In this document: positions 6,785 to 13,808 of the stretch, in pieces
Layout: every line of letters starts with the position of its first letter
Numbering within the stretch: position 1 is the stretch's first letter
DNA from: Caldilineales bacterium
GTDB taxonomy: Bacteria; Chloroflexota; Anaerolineae; JAAEKA01
Length of the DNA: 16,328 nt
Reading direction: 5' to 3'
Assembly: GCA_021463315.1 (NCBI GenBank)
Contig: JAJTXO010000026.1
Location: 1-16,328, forward strand
Made by a program: the position numbers and the translations under genes
Notes under the pieces: model-generated
The model's input: the letters and a program-made list of their open reading frames with translations, nothing else
The model's database searches: none
What the model was told of the DNA's origin: nothing

Positions 6785-7780
6785 TCACTGAACCTTTGAG
6801 GCAACGAAGGGCCCCAGCAGCGCCGCACCGCCCAAGACGCCGGCCTGGTCGCCCAAAGTGGCTGGTACGATCTTGATTCTGTCGGCGTGGCGCTGTTGCA
6901 GAAAGCCAGGCAGCGCATGGCTCTGTATCGGCTGCACGAAAGCCATTCCCAGCGCTTCGACCACACCGCCGCCAAAGACAATCATCTCTGGATCCAAGGC
7001 GTTGACCAGATTGGCCACCAACAAGCCCAGATAGCGCTGAGCCTGCCCGATCGCCTCTGTCATCAGCGGATCCTCCCTTTCCAACGCCTGTTTGATCACG
7101 CCGCTGGTCAAGCGATCCTTCTCGGCCGCCAGCAGCTCAGGCAGGACGCTGGCGCGACCTTCGGCCAGGCCGGCCCGGACCACTCGCTCGATGGCCGTGC
7201 GGCTGGCAAACGCCTCCAGACAGCCGCGGCGGCCGCAGCCGCACAACGGGCCGTCGGGCTGCATGGTCATGTGGCCGATTTCGCCGGCGGCATAGCGCGC
7301 GCCGCGATACAGCTTGCCATCGATGACGATGCCGCCGCCAACGCCGGTGCCCACAAAGAGGCCAAGCATATGCTGGCAGCCGCGGCCTGCGCCCAGGCTG
7401 AACTCGCCCAGCGTGCCCAGGTTGACATCGTTGTCTACCTGCACCGGCAGCCCCAGCGCGGCTTGCAGCCGCGCCCCCAGAGGAATCTCGTCCCAGCCAG
7501 CCAGGTTGGGCGCGGAGTAGACGACGCCTGTCTCGAAATCGACCGGGCCAGGCGCGCCCACGCCGACGCCGCCGATCTCTTTAAGGCTGACCTTGGCCGC
7601 GGCCGCGGCCGCGGTCGCCGTATCGACGATGCGCTTGATGACCGTGTCTGGCCCCGCTTCTCCCTTGGTCTTCTTCTTGGCTGTGCCCAGAATGGCGCCA
7701 TCTGAGCCTATCACCGCGGCCAGGATCTTGGTTCCACCCAGATCTATGCCCATGCGATAGCCGGCTGTCTTCTTGGCCAT
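6785..7780 (-). CDS. glk: ROK-family sugar kinase, probable glucokinase
   Basis: A 331-residue kinase of the ROK branch of the actin/hexokinase ATPase superfamily, likely phosphorylating glucose (or a related hexose) at C6 with ATP. The phosphate loop DLGGTK is at 13-18, GVGAPGPV at 73-80, the catalytic Asp in VDNDVN at 115-120, and the adenosine-side GTGVGGG at 144-150. GEIGH at 166-170 and C180-x-C182-x4-C187 form the structural zinc site of the ROK signature. There is no N-terminal helix-turn-helix, so this is an enzyme rather than a ROK repressor. An alanine run at about 57-62 reflects a GCGGCC-type stretch near 7594-7614. The ATG at 7780 has AAGGAG 9 bp upstream. First gene of the ROK-GNAT-ManC operon. 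N-acetylhexosamine or fructose kinase activity cannot be ruled out. Confidence 0.9.
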   Translation of the reverse strand: MAKKTAGYRMGIDLGGTKILAAVIGSDGAILGTAKKKTKGEAGPDTVIKRIVDTATAAAAAAKVSLKEIGGVGVGAPGPVDFETGVVYSAPNLAGWDEIPLGARLQAALGLPVQVDNDVNLGTLGEFSLGAGRGCQHMLGLFVGTGVGGGIVIDGKLYRGARYAAGEIGHMTMQPDGPLCGCGRRGCLEAFASRTAIERVVRAGLAEGRASVLPELLAAEKDRLTSGVIKQALEREDPLMTEAIGQAQRYLGLLVANLVNALDPEMIVFGGGVVEALGMAFVQPIQSHALPGFLQQRHADRIKIVPATLGDQAGVLGGAALLGPFVASKVQ

Positions 7781-7936
7781 GTCCTTGATCTCCTTGCAGC
7801 GTGCGCGGTGGTCTCAGCTATCTCAGCGATAGGTGCCGGGCCTTGGGCGCCATCCTTGCGCAGCACCTCGGAGGGGCGGAGGGACGCGCAGCGACCCTCA
7901 GTGCCCGACGCCTCAGCAATGACCTTTGTGTATCAC

Positions 7937-7964
7937 ATTGTGCATCGAAAGAAAGGGTTGTCAA
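7937..7964 (-). promoter_or_regulatory. Probable sigma70-type promoter for the ROK-GNAT-ManC operon
   Basis: On the minus strand a perfect -35 TTGACA (7959-7964) is followed 16 bp later by CACAAT (7937-7942) as -10. This leaves a leader of about 150 nt before the kinase ATG. The leader has small inverted repeats but no riboswitch that I recognise. The weak first base of the -10 lowers confidence. Confidence 0.5.
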
Positions 7965-8073
7965 ACGCAACAAGGACGCCCCCGCTGGCTAAGCAGGCGC
8001 TGGGATTGAGCAGGCCGCGGCAGCAAAAGCTACGCCGTGTCACAACCGACCCTTGGCGCGCCAGGAGAAGCGG

Positions 8074-8910
8074 CTACAGATCGATCTCGGCCAGCACCGG
8101 CAGATGATCGGAGGCCACCGCGGTCTCAGGGGTGATCCAGCGCTGGCACCCGCGCAGCGCGGGCGCCAAGCGCGTCGACAGCCAAATATAGTCGATGCGC
8201 ACCTGCGGCTGCTGGCTGGGATGGGTGGGAGCAGGGTTGGCGGCCTGGGCATCGCTGTAGCCACGGCGCAGCAGGCTCGCAGTCACTTCCATGCCCTGCC
8301 CCACCAGCCGTTGCCATTTGTCGCTGGCTTGCAACGCAGCCAGCGCGGCCGGATCAGCCTGGAAATCGCTGGCCGCCAGCGCGTTGAAATCGCCCATCAG
8401 CAGATGCGGTCGCTCCCGATCGCGGATGGTCCATTGCAGCAGCGCGGCCAACTGCTGCACGCGCACGGCTTCGCTGAGATGATCGAGATGCGTAACGTAA
8501 ACCGAGAAGGGGGTTTTCTCGTCGGGCAGCAACAGCCGCGCCTCCAACAGGCCGCGCTGTTCGTGGCCATCGATGGGCGTCAGATGGTGGCCGGCGTGGG
8601 CCAGCAGGGGATAGCGGGCCAGCAACGCGTTGCCATAGGCCGCCAGCGGCGCAAAGGCAAACTGAGGCGTCAGGGCTACCCCGAAGGCATAGCTCATTCC
8701 CAGCGCCTCGGCCAACAGATCCAGCGCGGGGCGCGTTGCGCCGGGCGGCGTCAGCGGGTGAAACACCTCGTTGAGCGCTACGATGTCGGCCTGGCTGGCC
8801 TGGATGATGCGGGCCAAGCGCGCGACATCGATCAGTCCGTGGAGGTCGCGCCAGCCGTGAATGTTGTAGGTAAGGACTCGCACAGGGGGCACCTGGGGTG
8901 GGAGGATCAA
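8074..8910 (-). CDS. Endonuclease/exonuclease/phosphatase (EEP) family protein, downstream paralog
   Basis: A metal-dependent phosphoesterase of the DNase I/exonuclease III/inositol-phosphatase fold. Motifs in order: LTYNIHG (13-19), the metal-binding Glu in LNE (47-49), THLDH (140-144), GDFN (173-176), RIDYIW (238-243) and the catalytic SDHLP (267-271). No signal peptide, so probably cytosolic; whether it cuts nucleic acid, a phospholipid head group or a sugar phosphate cannot be decided. The longest frame starts at TTG 8910, forming TTGA with the stop of the upstream gene. Alignment with the paralog (MKVLTYN versus VRVLTYN) suggests the true start may be GTG at 8883, giving 269 residues. 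It is co-transcribed with the paralog upstream, and the two are roughly half identical across their N-terminal 70 residues. Confidence 0.85.
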   Translation of the reverse strand: MILPPQVPPVRVLTYNIHGWRDLHGLIDVARLARIIQASQADIVALNEVFHPLTPPGATRPALDLLAEALGMSYAFGVALTPQFAFAPLAAYGNALLARYPLLAHAGHHLTPIDGHEQRGLLEARLLLPDEKTPFSVYVTHLDHLSEAVRVQQLAALLQWTIRDRERPHLLMGDFNALAASDFQADPAALAALQASDKWQRLVGQGMEVTASLLRRGYSDAQAANPAPTHPSQQPQVRIDYIWLSTRLAPALRGCQRWITPETAVASDHLPVLAEIDL

Positions 8911-9671
8911 TTCCCGTTGAAGACAGCCATCAGCGGCCGGTGGTCTGAGGCCTGCTCCACCAATTTGCCGGTCAACACCTGACAGCTCAGCAAATGCGGC
9001 TGCATGATCTGTGGCACGAAGATATAGTCGATGCGAAAGGGCCAGAACAGCGGAAAGGTGCCGGCTTCACCCTCGCCCGCAGCCATGTAGGCATCGACAT
9101 AGCCGCTGCTGCGCAGCATGCGCACCACCGGGGGGGTCAGCCGCTGACTGTTGGCGCCGGTAGGCCCATGGGTGTTGAAATCGCCCATCAGCAGGTGTGG
9201 ATCGTCGCGGTAGGCCCGCAACGGATCCAGCACGCCGCGCAACTGCCACAGGCGGGTGCCCTCGAAGGCATGGTCCAGGTGGGTCGAGAAGATGATCAGC
9301 GGGCGCTCAGCTCCAATCTCCAGCCGAGCCGTCAGGAGATTGCGCCCCTGAGTCAGCGGCAGACGGGCCAGGTAGTGATTGGCATCGTCGACGACAGGAA
9401 AACGACTGAGCACGGCATTGCCCACAGGGCCCCACCAGCCCGACATCTGCACGATGCGATTGCTCTCGCCGAAGGCCCAATCCATGCGCAGCAGGTTGGC
9501 CAGCTCAGCCAGTGGCCTGCTGACGCCCAGATGCGTCTGCACAGGATGCAGCACCTCGTTCAGCGAAACGATGTCGGCCTCGCTGTGTTCGATAATGGTG
9601 GCCAGCCGTTCGATATCCATGCGTCCATCGCGGCCTTCCCAAAGATGGACGTTGTAGGTGAGCACTTTCAT
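8907..9671 (-). CDS. Endonuclease/exonuclease/phosphatase (EEP) family protein, upstream paralog
   Basis: A 254-residue EEP hydrolase. Motifs: VLTYNVH (3-9), the metal ligand in LNE (37-39), THLDH (130-134), GDFN (163-166), RIDYIF (213-218) and SDHRP (242-246). All expected metal and catalytic residues are present, so it should be active; the substrate is unknown. The frame continues upstream to 9818, but the ATG at 9671 is chosen because the protein then begins at the conserved first strand, and because a near-consensus promoter at 9693-9721 lies inside the extra region. The predicted leader is only about 15 nt and lacks a clear Shine-Dalgarno. The following EEP gene begins at or just after this stop, consistent with a local duplication that has since diverged. 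Confidence 0.87.
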   Translation of the reverse strand: MKVLTYNVHLWEGRDGRMDIERLATIIEHSEADIVSLNEVLHPVQTHLGVSRPLAELANLLRMDWAFGESNRIVQMSGWWGPVGNAVLSRFPVVDDANHYLARLPLTQGRNLLTARLEIGAERPLIIFSTHLDHAFEGTRLWQLRGVLDPLRAYRDDPHLLMGDFNTHGPTGANSQRLTPPVVRMLRSSGYVDAYMAAGEGEAGTFPLFWPFRIDYIFVPQIMQPHLLSCQVLTGKLVEQASDHRPLMAVFNGN

Positions 9672-9692
9672 CGCGGTTGTTTCGTTGCTGTT

Positions 9693-9721
9693 ATTGTAGC
9701 CAATGGGCATGGGCTTGTCAA
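9693..9721 (-). promoter_or_regulatory. Near-consensus sigma70-type promoter for the EEP gene pair
   Basis: On the minus strand TTGACA (9716-9721), a 17-bp spacer and TACAAT (9693-9698). Transcription would start near 9686, about 15 nt before the ATG at 9671. It excludes the in-frame ATG at 9710, which lies within the promoter, as a start. Confidence 0.7.
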
Positions 9722-10138
9722 TCACCCTCTGCTTGCGGCGCGCTTTTCCACCGGCGATGGGGAAAACTGCGCGCGTCAGGCTGAAAACTGCACATCTGGC
9801 GCCAAGCTGACCGTTCACAAAGAGCCGCGCCTCACCCTAGATGTAGGGGGTGGTCGCGGATCTCCCCCTTGATCTGGCCGCGGCAGCCGCGCGGACGTCT
9901 CTGGCGCAGCCAACTGCCTGCCAAGGTTTTCGTCGGGCTGTCCACACCCTTCTCAGCAGGCAGATGGGACAGACGCGCCCCTGGCAGCCCCTACCCCTTG
10001 GGGGCGAAAGGCTGTCATGGCCCGCATCTAGCCCGCCCGGCAGCTCAGGCAGCCTCTTTCCACATTTCCACAGCCCCTACTGCTACAACGATTCATATTT
10101 TATTCAAAGCATCGTGATATACACGGGCCCCGGCTAAA
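9722..10138. other. Gene-free spacer upstream of the divergent EEP and zinc-ribbon operons
   Basis: Together with the repeat and promoter that follow, this forms about 700 bp without a convincing gene between divergent transcription units. Open frames here are short, lack ribosome sites and have no recognisable protein features. A short AT-rich patch lies at about 10088-10122 in otherwise GC-rich DNA. No RNA gene or riboswitch is recognised. Confidence 0.6.
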
Positions 10139-10254
10139 GACTTCGGAAGTCGCCGCACCAGGTTCGGGTGAAATGCAACTTTCAGGATGCGGCGACTTCC
10201 GAAGTCCGTGCTGCGGCGACTTCCGAAGTCTGTGCTGCGGCGACTTCCGAAGTC
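10139..10254. repeat. Cluster of four GACTTC(C/G)GAAGTC palindromes, three at 24-bp spacing
   Basis: The 13-mer palindrome lies at 10139-10151, 10194-10206, 10218-10230 and 10242-10254. The last three belong to directly repeated 24-bp units of the form GCGGC-palindrome-YGTGCT. The first copy plus its flank (10139-10157) is the exact reverse complement of 10188-10206, giving a 19-bp stem with a 30-nt loop. The same palindrome forms the arms of the 77-bp elements at 1-77 and 2388-2463, so one repeat family occurs at both ends of this part of the window. Confidence 0.88.
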
Positions 10255-10295
10255 TTGGGCGGTGACCCGGAGGGTTTGCTGCACGCTCAGACGGA

Positions 10296-10324
10296 TTGTG
10301 CGTCAGCGTGACAGTGAGTACAAT
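10296..10324 (+). promoter_or_regulatory. Probable sigma70-type promoter for the zinc-ribbon/phosphofructokinase operon
   Basis: TTGTGC (10296-10301), a 17-bp spacer and TACAAT (10319-10324). The -10 is identical to that of the EEP promoter. The predicted start near 10331 gives a leader of about 43 nt. The palindrome cluster ends 41 bp upstream of the -35. Confidence 0.55.
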
Positions 10325-10373
10325 AAGGGCCAGGCACGCTCCAGCGTCCGCCTGAACCGCATCTGATGAAGGA

Positions 10374-11336
10374 ATGAATCTACCAGCCATGCGCCACCGC
10401 TCCTCTTTTCTCGCCGCCGCTGGATTGTTTCTCGGCCTGGCTCTCGCTCTCTCGTTGGCCACTGCCGCGGCCCAAGCACAGCCCCCAGTGCTGGCCACCT
10501 GGGATGTCCAGGTCTGGCCCGAACACGACCAGCCCACGGTCTTGGTGATCGCCACCGGGTCTGTGGTCACCGACACGGCCTTTCCCCAGCCCATGAGCAT
10601 TCCGTTGCCGGCCGGCGCCAACATCCATGCCGTGGCCTATCCTGGGGAGGCAGGCAATCTGTTGACCTTGCCCTGGACTACAGAGGATGGCCCGGCCGGG
10701 CCTGCGGTGGTGTTCGAGCTCAATCAGCCCCACTTTGTGGTCGAGTACTACGCCGATCTCCTCAGTTCACCGCCCAACCGCAGCTTCGCGTTGGACCTGG
10801 GCGTCCCCTACGCGGCGCAACAGGCCACGGTGACGCTGCGCCAGCCCGCGCGCGCCAGCGCCTTGCAGGTTACACCTGCGATGACGGCCACTGGGATGGA
10901 TGATCTGGGCAACCCGACCTACGCGCTGGATCTGGGGCCGCTGGCTGCCGGTCAGAGCGTGCCGTTTCAGGTCAGCTATACCAAGGCCGATGGAGAGCCC
11001 TCCAAGCCAGCCGCGGTCTCTACCCCGTCGGCTGCGGCGACGCCCGCGCCGGCCGCGGAAGGACAGAGTTGGTTGCCGTTGGCGCTGGGCATCGCCGTGG
11101 GGGCAGCGGCGGGCATGGCGATCCTCTACGGCGTTCTAAATCGGCGCAGCGCAGCCGGCTCGCGCCAGACTCGGCGACGAGAGGCCCGCCGAAAAGGGGA
11201 GCGCGCGGCCTCGCCGCGCGCTGGGGCCAGCAAGCCGGTGGACAGTGCTGCTGCTAACCAGTTTTGTGTCCAGTGTGGACAACAGTTCGATCTCAGCGAT
11301 CGGTTCTGCCGCGGCTGCGGTGCGGCCCGGCGTTAG
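10374..11336 (+). CDS. Membrane-anchored protein with extracytoplasmic beta domain and C-terminal zinc ribbon
   Basis: A 320-residue protein that I do not recognise as a named family. Residues 1-36 form a signal peptide or N-terminal anchor (R7, H8, R9, then a hydrophobic run to about 33 and an AQA end). About 37-205 is a beta-rich domain presumably outside the membrane, followed by an Ala/Pro/Ser/Thr linker (206-230). One transmembrane helix lies at 233-255, with a basic stretch (RRRSA..RRREARRKGER) on the cytoplasmic side. C298-x2-C301 and C312-x2-C315 make a zinc-ribbon of the bacterial zinc_ribbon type. It may sense or scaffold across the membrane, but its function is unknown. GAAGGA abuts the ATG at 10374, so the in-frame ATG at 10389 (MRHRSSFL) is an equally good start. 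The phosphofructokinase begins 37 bp downstream on the same strand. Confidence 0.8.
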   Translation: MNLPAMRHRSSFLAAAGLFLGLALALSLATAAAQAQPPVLATWDVQVWPEHDQPTVLVIATGSVVTDTAFPQPMSIPLPAGANIHAVAYPGEAGNLLTLPWTTEDGPAGPAVVFELNQPHFVVEYYADLLSSPPNRSFALDLGVPYAAQQATVTLRQPARASALQVTPAMTATGMDDLGNPTYALDLGPLAAGQSVPFQVSYTKADGEPSKPAAVSTPSAAATPAPAAEGQSWLPLALGIAVGAAAGMAILYGVLNRRSAAGSRQTRRREARRKGERAASPRAGASKPVDSAAANQFCVQCGQQFDLSDRFCRGCGAARR

Positions 11337-11373
11337 CATCCTGTAGACGGAACTACTTGCACAGGAGACGGGC

Positions 11374-13569
11374 ATGACGACAAGCAAAATCGGTGTGTTG
11401 ACCAGCGGCGGCGATTCGCCCGGCATGAACGCGGCCCTGCGCGCGGTGGTGCGCGGCGCGTTGAGCCGCGGCGTCGAGGTCTTTGGCATCCGCGAGGGCT
11501 GGCAGGGTGCGGTCGATGGTGGCGATAAGATCCAGCCGCTGGGGTGGCGCTCCGTTGGCGGCATCATCCAAAAGGGCGGCACCATCCTGGGCACGGCGCG
11601 CTCAGCCGATTTTCGCGCCCGGGAGGGGCGCAAGAAGGCCGCTTTCAACCTGTACAGCCAAGGCATCACCGGATTGGTGGTCATCGGCGGCGACGGTTCC
11701 CTCTCCGGCGCGCTGGCTCTGGGCAACGAGTGGCAGGAGCTGATCGCCGAGCTGGCGGCCGAGGGCAAGCTGGCCCTGCCTGAGGGAGAGACGCCGCCGC
11801 CCTTGCGGGTGGTAGGGCTGCCCGGCTCCATCGACAACGACCTGTTCGGCACAGATATCTCCATCGGCGCGGACACGGCCTTGCAGACCATCATCAGCGC
11901 CGTGGACCAGCTTGAATCGACGGCCGACTCGCACCAGCGCACCTTCATCGTCGAAGTGATGGGGCGCAACTGCGGCTATCTGGCGCTGACCAGTGCGCTG
12001 GCCAGCGGCGGACACTGGGTGCTGATCCCTGAAGAGGAGATGGACCCGCGCTGGCATCAGAAGATGGTCCGATCCCTGCAACGCGGCCGCGATGAGGGGC
12101 GACGCCACGTGACGGTTCTGGTGGCCGAAGGGGCCCGCCATCCCGATGGCTTGCTCATTCGCGCTGAGACCATTCAACAGATCTTGCAGAAGCAGATGAA
12201 CGTCGACGCCCGCGTCACTGTGCTGGGGCATGTGCAGCGCGGCGGCGCGGCCAGCGCCTATGACCGCATCCTGGCCAGCAGGCTGGGGGTGGCTGCCATC
12301 GATCATCTGCTGGATGTGCCTGCAGACGCCCCACCCTGCATGATCGGCATGGTCAACAATACCCCTACGCCCACCGCACTGGACGAGGTGATCAGCAAGA
12401 GCCAGGCCGTGGGCCGGGCCATCGAGGAGGGGGACTACGAAACGGCGCTTTCGCTGCGCGGCTCCAGCTTCCGCGATCAACTGAATCTGCTGAAGATCCT
12501 GACCCAGACCACCTCTGGCCCGGCCGATAGCGCGCTGGGAACCATCGCCATCGTCACCGCCGGCGCCGACGCGCCGGGCATGAATGCCGCGGCGCGGGTG
12601 GCTGTACGGCGCGCGCTGAACGCTGGCGCGCGGGTGGTGGGCGGCATCAACGGCTTTCGCGGCATGGTGCGCGGCCAGGTCGAAGAGATCCATTGGATGT
12701 CGGTCAGCGGCTGGGTGGGGCAAGGCGGCACCCGGCTGGGATCGGGGCGCTATGACTTCGAGCCAGAGGATTTTGCCCGGCTGGAGGCGGTTTTGCAGCA
12801 GCACACGGTGCGGGGCCTGCTGGTGCTGGGCGGTCTCAACGCCTATGAAAACGCGGCTGAGCTGGTGCGCCGGCGCAACCGTCACCCTGGCTTCAACATC
12901 CCTATCGTCTGTCTGCCCATCACCATCGACAACAGCGCGCCGGCCACCGACTACACCGTGGGCGCAGACACGGCGCTGAACAACATCATCCAGGCCGTGG
13001 ACAAGATCAAAGACACCGCCAGCTCCACCCATCGCGCCTTCATCGTCGAGGTCATGGGCGACGAGTGCGGCTACCTGCCGCTGATGAGCGCGCTGGCCTG
13101 CGGCGCGGAGCGGGCCTATCTGCCCGAGGATGGCATCACCTTGGATGGCCTGGCTGCCGACGTTCAGGCGCTGCGCGATGGCTTTCAGTCGGGCAAGTCG
13201 CTGGGTATTTTCGTCATGGGGGAGAACGCCTCGCATCACTATAACACCGATGTGATCCGCCGGGTGATGCAGGAGGAGGGGCAGGATGAGTTCGATGTGC
13301 GCGCCTGCATTCTGGGACACGTGCAGCGCGGCGGTGCGCCCACCACGTTCGACCGCATTCAGGCCAGCCGCTTCGCCAGCCGTGCTGTCATGCACCTGCT
13401 GGATCAGATTCGCGCGGATGACAACGGCGCCTTTGTGGTTGGGCTGCTGGGAAAGCGGGTCGAGATGACACCGCTGGATCAGGCCATGGCCATGCTCGAT
13501 GCCAGCCGCGGCCGGCCCAGCCAGCAGTGGTGGTATGAGTTGAGCGCCATTATGAAGAGGCTGTCCTAG
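11374..13569 (+). CDS. pfkA: Tandem-domain 6-phosphofructokinase (ATP type), catalytic N half plus degenerate C half
   Basis: A 731-residue protein, more than twice the usual bacterial length of about 320. It would phosphorylate fructose-6-phosphate to fructose-1,6-bisphosphate in glycolysis. The N half (1 to about 385) has SGGDSPGMNAA (11-21), GGDGS (105-109; Gly in the fourth position marks ATP rather than PPi enzymes), the catalytic SIDND (152-156), and VEVMGRNCGY and HVQRGGA further on. The C half (from about 388) repeats the fold (TAGADAPGMNAA, GHVQRGGAPTTFDR). However, the GGDGS position reads GGLNA (486-490) and the catalytic loop reads TIDNS (517-521), so the metal Asp and second loop Asp are lost. 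It is probably regulatory, as in eukaryotic PFK-1. AGGAG 6 bp before the ATG (11363-11367) supports the start. Confidence 0.93.
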   Translation: MTTSKIGVLTSGGDSPGMNAALRAVVRGALSRGVEVFGIREGWQGAVDGGDKIQPLGWRSVGGIIQKGGTILGTARSADFRAREGRKKAAFNLYSQGITGLVVIGGDGSLSGALALGNEWQELIAELAAEGKLALPEGETPPPLRVVGLPGSIDNDLFGTDISIGADTALQTIISAVDQLESTADSHQRTFIVEVMGRNCGYLALTSALASGGHWVLIPEEEMDPRWHQKMVRSLQRGRDEGRRHVTVLVAEGARHPDGLLIRAETIQQILQKQMNVDARVTVLGHVQRGGAASAYDRILASRLGVAAIDHLLDVPADAPPCMIGMVNNTPTPTALDEVISKSQAVGRAIEEGDYETALSLRGSSFRDQLNLLKILTQTTSGPADSALGTIAIVTAGADAPGMNAAARVAVRRALNAGARVVGGINGFRGMVRGQVEEIHWMSVSGWVGQGGTRLGSGRYDFEPEDFARLEAVLQQHTVRGLLVLGGLNAYENAAELVRRRNRHPGFNIPIVCLPITIDNSAPATDYTVGADTALNNIIQAVDKIKDTASSTHRAFIVEVMGDECGYLPLMSALACGAERAYLPEDGITLDGLAADVQALRDGFQSGKSLGIFVMGENASHHYNTDVIRRVMQEEGQDEFDVRACILGHVQRGGAPTTFDRIQASRFASRAVMHLLDQIRADDNGAFVVGLLGKRVEMTPLDQAMAMLDASRGRPSQQWWYELSAIMKRLS

Positions 13570-13749
13570 CAGTCCACAGGGTCAGATTTCGGCGTCCGTC
13601 ACCTCAACCCGGCGGGACGCCTGGCGATCAATCGAGTGCTAGCAGTCCGCACGGTTAGATTTCGGCGTCCGTCACCCCAACCCGGCGGGACGCCTGGCGA
13701 TCAATCGAGTGCTTGCAGTCCGCACGGTTAGATTTCGGCGTCCGTCACC
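13567..13749. repeat. 73-bp tandem repeat, two full units and a partial third
   Basis: Units start at 13567, 13640 and 13713 (37 bases of the third are present). They are almost identical, with a few substitutions, mostly in unit one. Each full unit contains GGCGTCC, a 17-base spacer and GGACGCC, giving a 7-bp stem. The first unit begins on the TAG stop of the phosphofructokinase gene, so the repeat occupies most of the space between the two convergent genes. Confidence 0.9.
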
Positions 13750-13775
13750 AGGGTCAAGACCCCGTGCCGGACGCC
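13737..13775. terminator. Hairpin between convergent genes, possible bidirectional terminator
   Basis: GGCGTCCG (13737-13744) pairs exactly with CGGACGCC (13768-13775). Inside, CAC/GTG and GGGT/ACCC (13751-13754 and 13759-13762) extend the stem after a mismatch and a bulge. It lies between the stops of the phosphofructokinase (13569) and RNase J (13809) genes. No clear U-run follows in either direction, so intrinsic termination is uncertain. Confidence 0.45.
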
Positions 13776-13808
13776 GATAACAGCCCCCAAAAAGCACCCG
13801 CGACGCGG

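Noticed and set aside
7594..7614. GCGGCC-type simple repeat in the ROK kinase gene
   Set aside because: It encodes a short alanine run in a variable helix and keeps the frame, so it needs no special explanation in GC-rich DNA.
7781..7936. Riboswitch or structured leader before the ROK kinase
   Set aside because: Only short, imperfect inverted repeats are visible (for example TATC/GATA near 7820), with no match to a known riboswitch pattern.
9672..9818. A longer N-terminus for the upstream EEP gene
   Set aside because: The extension contains the TTGACA-N17-TACAAT promoter and would add 49 residues before the conserved first strand of the fold.
10139..10254. Possible CRISPR array
   Set aside because: Units are contiguous 24-bp repeats without unique spacers, only three are in register, and no cas gene is near.
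10093..10624. Small minus-strand frames with repeated DFGSRRST units
   Set aside because: The repeated peptide is only the translation of the 24-bp DNA repeat. The frames run through the promoter and the signal-peptide region of the plus-strand gene, and no start site is credible.
11602..13395. A 597-codon open frame on the minus strand within the phosphofructokinase gene
   Set aside because: Complementary shadow of a gene with unmistakable motifs. Its translation has no family features and is rich in H, Q and A.
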